A stretch of DNA of 17,018 nt, taken from the NCBI GenBank assembly GCA_945903675.1, contig CAMDOP010000034.1, positions 1 to 17,018 of the forward strand, given 5' to 3'. This document shows positions 1 through 5,387 of this stretch, piece after piece. The position numbers were made by a program, and so were the translations under genes. The stretch is from Crenothrix polyspora. Lineage in GTDB: Bacteria > Pseudomonadota > Gammaproteobacteria > Methylococcales > Methylomonadaceae. Every line of letters starts with the position of its first letter. Position 1 is the stretch's first letter. The notes beneath the pieces are model-generated. The model saw only the letters and a list, made by a program, of their open reading frames with translations. It ran no database searches and was not told where the DNA came from.

Positions 1-960
1 CTGCGTGACGCCTATGCGGATTTGTCGTATGACAAGAAACACGAATATCGCATACGCGCCGGTCAGTCTAAAGTACCGTTCGGCTGGGAAAACTTGCAGT
101 CTTCACAAAACCGTTTCGCGCTCGATCGTAATGATGCCTTAAACAGCGCGGTGCCGAGCGAGCGAGACCTAGGTTTGTTCGCTTACTGGTCGCCTGAGCA
201 TGTGCAAAAACTGTGGAAAGACATGACTAAGAAAGGTTTAAAAACCTCGGGTGACTACGGTCTCGTCGTCGTAGGTGTATACAACGGAGGGGGTCTAAAC
301 CGTACTGAACTAAACGACGATTTATATACCGTTGTTCACACTACCTATCCGGTTGAATTGAACTTCCTGGGCGGCATGTTTAAAGGTCAGGTATTGGAAG
401 TGGGCGCCGATGCGATTTCAGGTAGCTTTACTCCAACTGTTGGTGCTGCTAGCGTGTTTGGTAGGTCTTCTGGTATAAAACTTAATGCTGCTGCATCTGG
501 AACAACAGCTGCCGTTCATGGGGTAAGCAACAAAAACATAACTGAAGAGCGCGTCGCCCTCCATGCCATCCTGTTCCCACAACCATTCGGCTTGCAGGCG
601 GAATGGAATTGGGGTAATGGTGCAACCTTGAATCCAGATGCTAATAAAGGTAACGGCGCTATTGAAAGACAACAGCTAACCGGCGGCTATGTGCAGGCCA
701 GTTACAAGATTGATAATGTGTTCCGTGCCGATGGCTACCTGCAGCCTTATCTAAAGTGGCAAACTTATCGCGGCGCTTGGAAAGCTGCAGTCAATTCGCC
801 AAGGACTTCGGTCGATGAAGTCGAGGCTGGTGTGGAATATCAATACAGTAAGGCCGTTGAGTTAACGTTGGCTTATTCTATGATGGATAGAACCAACACT
901 AAAAATCTTGGACAAGCCTCGGGTGACATGGCTAGAGCGCAGTTACAGTGGAATTACTAA
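1..960 (+). CDS. Phosphate-selective porin OprO/OprP family, 3' part
   Basis: The reading frame is open from the first base, so the gene starts outside the window; about 319 C-terminal codons are visible. The product should be an outer-membrane beta-barrel channel of the OprO/OprP (porin_O_P) type, which passes phosphate, polyphosphate or other anions. Support comes from the early segment with RAGQSKVPFGWENLQSS and the NSAVPSERDLG motif, typical of this family, and from alternating aromatic and polar beta-strand segments to the end. The protein ends in QLQWNY, an aromatic terminus as expected for a barrel recognised by BamA, with Tyr instead of the usual Phe. A low-complexity Ala/Gly/Ser stretch around codons 140-175 is probably a surface loop. 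A hairpin lies 40 bases downstream and a strong terminator at 1138-1170. The family is fairly sure; the transported ion is not. Confidence 0.85.
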   Translation: MRDAYADLSYDKKHEYRIRAGQSKVPFGWENLQSSQNRFALDRNDALNSAVPSERDLGLFAYWSPEHVQKLWKDMTKKGLKTSGDYGLVVVGVYNGGGLNRTELNDDLYTVVHTTYPVELNFLGGMFKGQVLEVGADAISGSFTPTVGAASVFGRSSGIKLNAAASGTTAAVHGVSNKNITEERVALHAILFPQPFGLQAEWNWGNGATLNPDANKGNGAIERQQLTGGYVQASYKIDNVFRADGYLQPYLKWQTYRGAWKAAVNSPRTSVDEVEAGVEYQYSKAVELTLAYSMMDRTNTKNLGQASGDMARAQLQWNY

Positions 961-1000
961 GCACTACGACTACACCTAGCATGATTTGATCGGTGAAAAA

Positions 1001-1027
1001 GTCGGGCAACGAACAGCGTTGCCCGAC
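1001..1027 (+). terminator. Hairpin downstream of the porin gene
   Basis: A perfect 10-bp inverted repeat, GTCGGGCAAC (1001-1010) and GTTGCCCGAC (1018-1027), encloses a 7-base loop. Only a short T run follows (CGCTTT), so on its own it is a poor intrinsic terminator. It may be an mRNA 3'-end stabiliser or one of the palindromic repeat elements that fill this region. Confidence 0.4.
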
Positions 1028-1042
1028 CGCTTTAAAAAGTAG

Positions 1043-1065
1043 GATGGGTTTTGGCTATCGCCTCT
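1043..1065. repeat. Palindromic dispersed repeat (GGGTTTYGGCTATCGCC family), copy 1
   Basis: This 23-base element matches the reverse complement of 1311-1333 at 22 of 23 positions; the only difference is a T for C in GGGTTTTGGC. It also shares its core with 1426-1446. It is preceded by GTAGGATGGG, the usual lead-in of this intergenic repeat type. It is noncoding. Confidence 0.7.
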
Positions 1066-1137
1066 ACCTTATAAGTTAAAGTTCGGCAGTTTGATGGTTT
1101 AAACGGCCGAATACAGATATACAGTGTCTCTCTCTTT

Positions 1138-1170
1138 AACCGCATTAGTTTACTAATGCGGTTTTTTTTT
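1138..1170 (+). terminator. Strong rho-independent terminator
   Basis: A perfect 11-bp stem, AACCGCATTAG (1138-1148) and CTAATGCGGTT (1153-1163), closes a TTTA loop and runs into nine T residues (1162-1170). This is a textbook intrinsic terminator on the plus strand and most likely ends the porin transcript about 180 bases after its stop codon. Confidence 0.85.
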
Positions 1171-1190
1171 GCTTTAAGGTTTTTGAAAGC

Positions 1191-1228
1191 CTTAGCTTTA
1201 AAACAGTTTTTGCTGTTTTAAAGCTAAG
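1191..1228. repeat. Perfect 16-bp inverted repeat
   Basis: CTTAGCTTTAAAACAG (1191-1206) and CTGTTTTAAAGCTAAG (1213-1228) are exact reverse complements around a 6-base TTTTTG loop. No T run follows, so it is not a standard terminator. The inner AAAACAG/CTGTTTT arms recur at 2085-2104 and as a 14-base palindrome at 6562-6575, so this belongs to a dispersed palindromic family. Confidence 0.7.
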
Positions 1229-1266
1229 GGTGGGCAATGCACTATGCTCACTGTTTATATCGACAA

Positions 1267-1301
1267 AGGCTGGGCAAACGATAAAGCTGTTTGCTCAGCC
1301 T
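1267..1301. repeat. Palindromic GGGCA/TGCYC-type repeat
   Basis: AGGCTGGGCAAAC (1267-1279) pairs with GTTTGCTCAGCCT (1289-1301) with one G-T wobble. The loop ACGATAAAGC-like core is shared with a related palindrome at about 2129-2160 (GGTTAACGATAAAGCCG). A weaker relative of the arms is seen at 1229-1250. It is one of several mobile-looking palindromes in the stretch 961-2205. Confidence 0.6.
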
Positions 1302-1313
1302 ACATTTCTTAGA

Positions 1314-1446
1314 GGCGATAGCCGAAACCCATCATAATCGAAAGCACGGTATTTGTGGTGTTGTTGTTTTATTGAGAGGCATAAATGCACTTTTTTTTGG
1401 CATTATGTATTTAAGGGTTTTGTTTTGATGGGTTTCGGCTATCGCC
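1314..1446. repeat. Element bounded by perfect 21-bp inverted repeats
   Basis: The 21 bases at 1314-1334 are the exact reverse complement of 1426-1446, with core GGCGATAGCCGAAACCC. The 91-base interior (1335-1425) is AT-rich and has no ORF of note; it contains T8 and GGCAT motifs. The right copy extends into CACTACCCATCCTTAC, which mirrors the GTAGGATGGG lead-in of copy 1. The layout is MITE-like, but no target-site duplication was identified. Confidence 0.65.
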
Positions 1447-1482
1447 ACTACCCATCCTTACGCGACTAAGAGCTTAGCAACA

Positions 1483-1587
1483 ATGATTAAGTGTTTGATT
1501 AGATTTTTGAAGCGCTTAATTGGAAAGATTAAGTGTTTGATTAGATTTTTGAAGCGCTTAATTGGAAAGATTAAGTGTTTGATTTAA
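1483..1587 (+). other. Possible 34-codon micro-ORF read from the tandem repeats
   Basis: An ATG at 1483 immediately before the first unit opens a frame of 34 codons ending in TAA at 1585. Because 42 bases are 14 codons, it encodes two whole copies of IKCLIRFLKRLIGK plus a partial third, which would be a cationic, amphipathic peptide. AAGAG at 1468-1472 lies 10 bases upstream of the ATG. The frame closes because unit 3 has TTTAATT where units 1 and 2 have TTAGATT. This may be chance; no homologue is recognised. Confidence 0.2.
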
Positions 1588-1905
1588 TTTTTGAAGCGCT
1601 TAATTGGACGGATTAAGCATTTGATTAGATTTTTGAAGCGCTTAATTGGACAGATTAATCATTTGATTTAATTTTTGAAGCGCTTAATTGGACGGATTAA
1701 TCATTTGATTTAATTTTTGAAGCGTTTAATTGGACGGATTAAGCGTTTGATTTGATTTTTGAAGCGCTTAATTGGACGGATTAATCATTTGATTTAATTT
1801 TTGAAGCGCTTAATTGGACAGATTAAGCATTTGATTTGATTTTTGAAACGTTTAATTGGACGGATTAAGCATTTGATTATATTTTTTGAAACGCTTAATC
1901 GAACG
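1485..1905. repeat. 42-bp tandem repeat array, ten full units
   Basis: Units start with GATTAA at 1485, 1527, 1569, 1611, 1653, 1695, 1737, 1779, 1821 and 1863, each exactly 42 bases apart; the last unit is 43 because of one extra T. A degraded eleventh unit follows from 1906, and further traces such as CGATTAAGCACTCG run to about 2000. Each unit holds a T-tract (GATTTTTGAAG) and the segment AAGCGCTTAATTGG. Across each unit boundary AAGCGCTTAAT can pair with ATTAAGCGTTT around a 7-base loop in the best copies. The spacing equals four helical turns, so the T-tracts are helically phased. There are no unique spacers, so this is not a CRISPR. The array lies between the converging 3' ends of the porin gene and hypA. 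Confidence 0.95.
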
Positions 1906-2018
1906 GAATAAGCGTTTGCTTTGGCTTTTTAAGCACTTAAACACTCCGATTAAACCATTATAAAGAAACGATTAAGCACTCGTTAGGCAATTAAACGCTC
2001 GATTGCAGTGGAAGCCGT

Positions 2019-2050
2019 GTAGGATGGGCAGCGCTCTCTGCCCACCCTAC
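2019..2050. repeat. GTAGGATGGGCA palindrome
   Basis: GTAGGATGGGCA (2019-2030) and TGCCCACCCTAC (2039-2050) are inverted copies with one mismatch around GCGCTCTC. This shape is a familiar dispersed intergenic palindrome in proteobacterial genomes. It lies just after the decayed end of the 42-bp array. Confidence 0.65.
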
Positions 2051-2056
2051 TTACTG

Positions 2057-2104
2057 GAGTGCAATAGCTTCAGCTATTGCACTTAAAACATCTGAAGCTG
2101 TTTT
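2057..2104. repeat. Dispersed repeat with GCAATAGCT palindrome, copy 1
   Basis: GAGT followed by GCAATAGCT (2061-2069), a 2-base TC loop and AGCTATTGC (2072-2080) is repeated at 12067-12090 with 23 of 24 bases identical. Here it is followed by TTAAAACATCTGAAGCTGTTTTA, written as two parts: TTAAAACA and TGTTTTA arms around TCTGAAGC. Copy 2 likewise continues into AAAACAGCT. This is an interspersed element of unknown function. Confidence 0.7.
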
Positions 2105-2205
2105 ACACCAACATTGTTGACGACTGTGTTGGGTTAACGATAAAGCCGTTAGCCAAACCTACTGACTTCTGCACTTGATGAGCTTTGTGTTTATGGCGGG
2201 GAAAT

Positions 2206-2550
2206 CTAGGTAAATAATGCCACACTGGCTAAGATCATTTCATCGCCGCTGATTAAAACGGTATCAGTGTTGCCGCATGTAGGGCAGAGTAAGCGATTGG
2301 CAGCGACTTCGGCTTGTGTGTTGCATTGAGTGCAAGACACGATCACCGGTGACTGCTGAATAATCAACTCGGCATGTTCTGCCACGGTGCCGGCTTTGAG
2401 CAGGTTAAAGGCTGTATCTAACAAGCTGGATTCTATGCCTGATAACTTACCTAGGTTAACGGTGATGCTTTCTACGGATTCAGCTTGATGTTGCGTGGCA
2501 ATAGCGACGACTTGACTGAGTAAGTCATCGCATAAAGAGAGTTCATGCAC
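2206..2550 (-). CDS. hypA: Hydrogenase maturation nickel metallochaperone HypA
   Basis: HypA delivers nickel to the large subunit of [NiFe]-hydrogenase (and to urease in some species) together with HypB. I place the start at the GTG at 2550, giving 114 residues that begin MHELSL. His2 and Glu3 of this motif form the N-terminal nickel site, so the three-codon-longer ATG form at 2559 would bury it. GAGGA lies 8 bases before the GTG, whereas the ATG has no room for a ribosome site. With this start the zinc cysteines are C73, C76, C89 and C92 (CTQC and CPTC), almost the E. coli numbering. The start overlaps the hypC stop by 8 bases, so translation is probably coupled. hypB, hypD and hypF are not nearby. 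The function call is strong; whether a hydrogenase partner still exists is unknown. Confidence 0.92.
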   Translation of the reverse strand: MHELSLCDDLLSQVVAIATQHQAESVESITVNLGKLSGIESSLLDTAFNLLKAGTVAEHAELIIQQSPVIVSCTQCNTQAEVAANRLLCPTCGNTDTVLISGDEMILASVALFT

Positions 2551-2779
2551 GCAAGTCATCCTCGGACGACATTTGATCTAACAATTCCCAAGTAGATAGG
2601 GCTTCCGCTGCGCTGATTTTTTGCAGGGCGTAGCCTACGTGAATTAAGACATGATCACCGAGCTTAATGTCCTCGTCTGCAAGCAACAATAGACTCACAT
2701 CGCGCTCTATGCCTTTGGCGACACAATGAGCATTATCGCCATTTATTTGGGTGATTTGCATGGGTACGGCAAGGCACAT
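2543..2779 (-). CDS. hypC: Hydrogenase assembly chaperone HypC/HybG
   Basis: HypC (78 residues) is the small chaperone that, with HypD, carries the Fe(CN)2CO unit to the hydrogenase large subunit. The N-terminus MCLAVPMQI contains the essential Cys2, and the OB-fold signature GDHVLIHVGYALQKI is present at about residues 41-55; length is normal. GGAG lies 8 bases upstream of the ATG. It follows the hupE fragment by 16 bases and overlaps hypA, so the three probably share one transcript. All key residues appear intact, in contrast to the damaged hupE and hypE fragments next to it. Confidence 0.93.
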   Translation of the reverse strand: MCLAVPMQITQINGDNAHCVAKGIERDVSLLLLADEDIKLGDHVLIHVGYALQKISAAEALSTWELLDQMSSEDDLRA

Positions 2780-2795
2780 GGGTAAAGCTCCAGTG

Positions 2796-3017
2796 TTAGG
2801 TTGTACTGGCTAAATAAAGACCAGTCAGAGTAATCATTAAGCCGCTTAAACGTGATAATAATACTTGATGAAAAGTAGCTAGAACGATGCCGGTAATATG
2901 CAATAAGACCGTCGTTAGTACAAAACCACTGCCATAGTAGATAGCCGTTTGCTCATCGGGCATTTCTAAGCCATGCGCATAAACATGTAGCACAGCTAAT
3001 AGGCCTACCAAGCCCAT
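2796..3017 (-). pseudogene. hupE: HupE/UreJ family, 5'-truncated remnant
   Basis: The 73 residues match the C-terminal third of HupE/UreJ, a roughly 190-200 residue nickel-transport-linked membrane protein found in hydrogenase and urease clusters. The telling segment is VGLLAVLHVYAHGLEMP, followed by a GSGFVLTTVLLHITGIV helix and a final GLYLA. The usual signal peptide, the HPFSGLDH-like histidine motif and the first helices are absent. In the same frame a TAG lies four codons upstream of the ATG (3027-3029), and sequence beyond it does not read as HupE in any frame I could follow. It is most simply a deletion remnant heading the hypC-hypA transcript. It could still be translated as a two-helix membrane peptide, but function is doubtful. 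Confidence 0.65.
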
Positions 3018-3093
3018 GCTGGTGGCCTAGGGCTTTGTTATGTTGCTTTTAATTATACCTTGAATGCTGTCGTTATCGATAAATGAAATCTAG

Positions 3094-3113
3094 CCGTCAA
3101 AATCAAATGACGG
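3094..3113. repeat. Inverted repeat between the divergent hyp fragments
   Basis: CCGTCA (3094-3099) and TGACGG (3108-3113) flank an 8-base AT-rich loop, 44 bases before the hypE relic start. It could be an operator-like site or a hairpin in the leader. No T run follows and no specific regulator is recognised. Confidence 0.3.
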
Positions 3114-3156
3114 ATGTTATGATTTAACATAGGCATTAATCTTTTAAAGAACTTGA

Positions 3157-3387
3157 ATGAGTTCTAGTACTCATTTTAATGATACCCATATTAGTGTTGC
3201 GCATGGCAATGGCAGTCGATTGATGCGCGAGTTGATTGAGCAGTTGTTCGTTAAGCATTTAAAAAATGATTTATTAGATACAGGCACTGATGCTGCCATA
3301 TTTCCTTTAGATTTAGCCAAGGGTGAGTTGGGTAGTGAGCGTATTTTACAAGAACTGGAAGATGATCCTTTGCCAAGGATTTGTTGA
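3157..3387 (+). pseudogene. hypE: HypE relic: N-terminus fused to C-terminal tail by internal deletion
   Basis: HypE normally has about 330-350 residues. It makes the cyanide ligand of [NiFe]-hydrogenase by dehydrating a thiocarbamate on its C-terminal Cys. This 76-codon frame begins like HypE: ISVAHGNGSRLMRELIEQLF and TDAAIFPLD at about residues 11-52. It then jumps directly to the HypE ending, about 20 residues finishing in DPLPRIC, the conserved PRIC tail. The ATP-binding and AIRS-like core, about 260 residues, is missing, yet the frame is kept across the junction near 3304-3333. The usual GGGGR-type motif is also altered to GNGSR. AAAGAA upstream is only a weak ribosome site. It cannot act as HypE; it is a relic unless the PRIC tail has been put to a new use. 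Confidence 0.75.
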
Positions 3388-3751
3388 GTAATAACTGATA
3401 TTACGCAGTAACGTTAGTAACGTTGTTTTATTCTCGTTTGCCGCGCCGAGCACCGCAGGTTTTGTTGGGATTAGCCCGAAGGGGCACGGCATGGATGCCG
3501 TGCGTCGGTAGGAGGGCAGGAAGCAGCGGCAATCGAGCCACCTTTTCTTTGGATACTTTCTGGCGGCATTCCCACGCAGAGCATGGGAACGAGAAAAGTA
3601 ACTCGCCTTCGGGTGGGAATACCCGATTAAAACAACTGTCGCGATAGCGACTTCTTTATTTGTTTTTTAAAGCCACTGACTGGCAGCCTAACATCAGTTA
3701 ATAAGATGCTATACACCGTGTAAATAATAAAAAACTACAACGGTAGAGGGT
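3388..3751. other. Gene-free stretch with GC-rich dispersed repeat sequence
   Basis: From about 3440 to 3600 the GC content rises well above the flanks. The stretch contains several palindromes: GCACGGCAT/ATGCCGTGC (3484-3503), TTCCCA/TGGGAA around 3569-3589, CGGGT/ACCCG (3610-3625) and GTCGC/GCGAC (3638-3651). The pair CTTTTCTTTGGATACTTTC and GAGAAAAGTAACTCGCC resembles the arms of a common intergenic repeat in proteobacteria. An open frame of 74 codons at 3423-3647 has an unnatural composition and no ribosome site, so I do not call it a gene. Confidence 0.55.
3729..3746 (-). terminator. Weak terminator candidate after sppA
   Basis: On the minus strand CTAC-CGTT-GTAG (3746-3735) is followed directly by six T residues (3734-3729), five bases past the sppA stop. 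The stem has only four base pairs, so it is at best a weak intrinsic terminator. Confidence 0.35.
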
Positions 3752-4729
3752 TTAACGTAAGTTGGGACTTTGCAAAAGCGTACCTAAGGCTTGTCCAAAA
3801 GACGCACCTAGTTTGCCGGCTATTTTATCCAGAAAGCGACTTTGTTTGGTAAAGTCCACGCGATTTTCTGCACCAATGATATCTTTGGCGACGAAATCTT
3901 CAGTACCAAACGCATCGGCAATGCCAATTTTAACGCCTGCTTCGCCAGTCCAAATTAGACCTGAAAACATATCAGGTGATTCTATCAGTCTATCGCCACG
4001 ACCTGCTTTAACAGCGCTAATAAATTGCTGGTGTACTTGATCCAACAAACCTTGCATGTATTTAGTTTCATCAGTTTTGGGTGGTGAAAAAGGATCTAAC
4101 ATGGCTTTATGTGCACCCGCGGTCAGTAAGCGACGCTCTACACCCAATTTTTGCATGACATCAACAAAGCCAAAGCCATCCATTAACACACCTATAGAAC
4201 CTATAAGGCTGGAGGGATTAACAAATATTTTATCGGTGGCGGAGGCGATGTAATAACAGCCTGATGCGCAAATATCACTGACAACTGCATAGATGGGTAA
4301 ATCAGGATGTTGTTTTTTTATAGTTCTAATTTCTTCATAAACATAGGCGGATTGTACAGGACTGCCGCCGGGTGAATTTGAATGTAAAATGATGCCTTTA
4401 GTTTGTTTGTCTTTTACGGCATTTCTTAGGCTTTCTATAATGCTAGTGGCATTGGCCTCTTTATCTTCTGCAATAGGCCCCGTAACATCAATGACGGCAG
4501 TATGTTCTTTGCTGTCTATGTTCATGTCTTTTTTAAGTACGGGGTATAGTGTGATACCCAGAACGATAGTTAAGTAACAAAACGCTAAGGATTTGAAGAA
4601 GACACTCCAACGTCGGGCGCGGGTTTGTTCGGTAATGGCGGCTAAGGCTATTTTTTCAATGACGGTGTGTTCCCAACCAGCTTCTTGGGTAACATTAGCC
4701 TTATTTAGATCGTCGTATCGTTTATCCAT
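3752..4729 (-). CDS. sppA: Signal peptide peptidase SppA, S49 family
   Basis: This is a membrane-anchored serine protease (325 residues) that degrades cleaved signal peptides; it is the short, single-domain SppA form, not the 600-residue E. coli protease IV. A cytoplasmic N-terminal part is followed by one transmembrane segment at about residues 45-64, then the ClpP-like S49 domain. The catalytic Ser156 sits in DICASGCYYIAS and the general-base Lys208 in GAHKAMLDPFSP. NSPGGSP at 118-124 forms the oxyanion region. The ASGG motif of most relatives is ASGC here. AAGG lies 8 bases before the ATG. It is the last gene of a rluC-HAD-sppA operon, 10 bases behind the HAD gene, an order seen in other gammaproteobacteria. 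Confidence 0.92.
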   Translation of the reverse strand: MDKRYDDLNKANVTQEAGWEHTVIEKIALAAITEQTRARRWSVFFKSLAFCYLTIVLGITLYPVLKKDMNIDSKEHTAVIDVTGPIAEDKEANATSIIESLRNAVKDKQTKGIILHSNSPGGSPVQSAYVYEEIRTIKKQHPDLPIYAVVSDICASGCYYIASATDKIFVNPSSLIGSIGVLMDGFGFVDVMQKLGVERRLLTAGAHKAMLDPFSPPKTDETKYMQGLLDQVHQQFISAVKAGRGDRLIESPDMFSGLIWTGEAGVKIGIADAFGTEDFVAKDIIGAENRVDFTKQSRFLDKIAGKLGASFGQALGTLLQSPNLR

Positions 4730-4739
4730 GACTATAACC

Positions 4740-5387
4740 TTATATAAAATTCAGTAATTCGGTGGGCTGTTCTAAACACAGTAATGGCTGAAAAGCCTGC
4801 AAGCTTGTGGCTGAGTTTGCACCACAGCTGACTGCAATTGATGAGATTGAGGCGTTAAGCGCCATTTGCAAGTCGTAGATAGAATCACCCACCATTAACG
4901 CGCGTTCTTTTGCTGTTTGGGTATGAGTAATAATTTCATGCAGCATGCGAGGGTCTGGCTTGGAGGCTGTTTCATCAGCGCATCGAGTGATACAAAATAA
5001 ATGTTCAGTGCCGGTCGCTTTTAAGGCTAGTGTGAGCCCAGCCCTAGTTTTGCCTGTTGCGACAGCGAGTTGATAGCCTAGGTCCTTGAGGTGCGTTAGC
5101 ATGTCATAGACGCCAGGAAATAAATCGTGATGATTCATGTCTTTGGAGAAATAATGCTGACTATAGCTGGCAATTAATTGCTTGAGTGTTTGCTCATCGA
5201 CGTCAGGAAATAGGTCTAGCATCGCTTTATTAATACTGAGACCAATGACATTTTTTGCCGCCTGAACTTCGGGCATAGGGCAATGGCAGTCAATTGCAGC
5301 TTGTTGCAAGCACTGGGCGATCCAGTCTATAGAATTGATTAGCGTGCCATCCCAATCAAAGATGATTAAGTCAAATCGTTGCTTCAT
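4740..5387 (-). CDS. HAD-superfamily phosphatase, phosphoglycolate-phosphatase-like
   Basis: A soluble HAD subfamily IA hydrolase of 215 residues. Motif I is FDWDGTLINS with nucleophile Asp11 and acid Asp13. Motif II is the Thr in AVATGKTRAG, motif III the Lys in ASKPDP, and motif IV is MVGDSIYDLQMA, so the catalytic set is complete. A helical cap lies between motifs I and II, as in Gph. The substrate cannot be read from the sequence; members next to rluC are usually annotated only as HAD-IA or Gph-like. Its ATG lies inside the end of rluC (17-base overlap), so it is probably translated by coupling, and no strong ribosome site is seen. Confidence 0.88.
   Translation of the reverse strand: MKQRFDLIIFDWDGTLINSIDWIAQCLQQAAIDCHCPMPEVQAAKNVIGLSINKAMLDLFPDVDEQTLKQLIASYSQHYFSKDMNHHDLFPGVYDMLTHLKDLGYQLAVATGKTRAGLTLALKATGTEHLFCITRCADETASKPDPRMLHEIITHTQTAKERALMVGDSIYDLQMALNASISSIAVSCGANSATSLQAFQPLLCLEQPTELLNFI

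Larger units (their letters stand above)
961..2205. other. Gene-free repeat-rich region between converging genes
   Basis: About 1.25 kb without a credible conventional gene separate the porin gene (plus) from hypA (minus). It holds two hairpins or terminators after the porin, a series of palindromic repeats (1043-1065, 1191-1228, 1229-1250, 1267-1301, 1314-1446, 2019-2050, 2057-2104, about 2129-2160), and the 42-bp array. Only the 34-codon micro-ORF at 1483 is even a weak coding candidate. No clear intrinsic terminator was found for the minus-strand hyp transcript. Confidence 0.8.

Noticed and set aside
1485..1905. The periodic array as a CRISPR
   Set aside because: Whole 42-base units are near-identical and directly adjacent, with no unique spacers and no cas genes.
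3423..3647. 74-codon plus-strand frame rich in Arg and Gly
   Set aside because: It starts without a ribosome site, covers several palindromes of a dispersed repeat, and its composition follows the repeat rather than a protein family.
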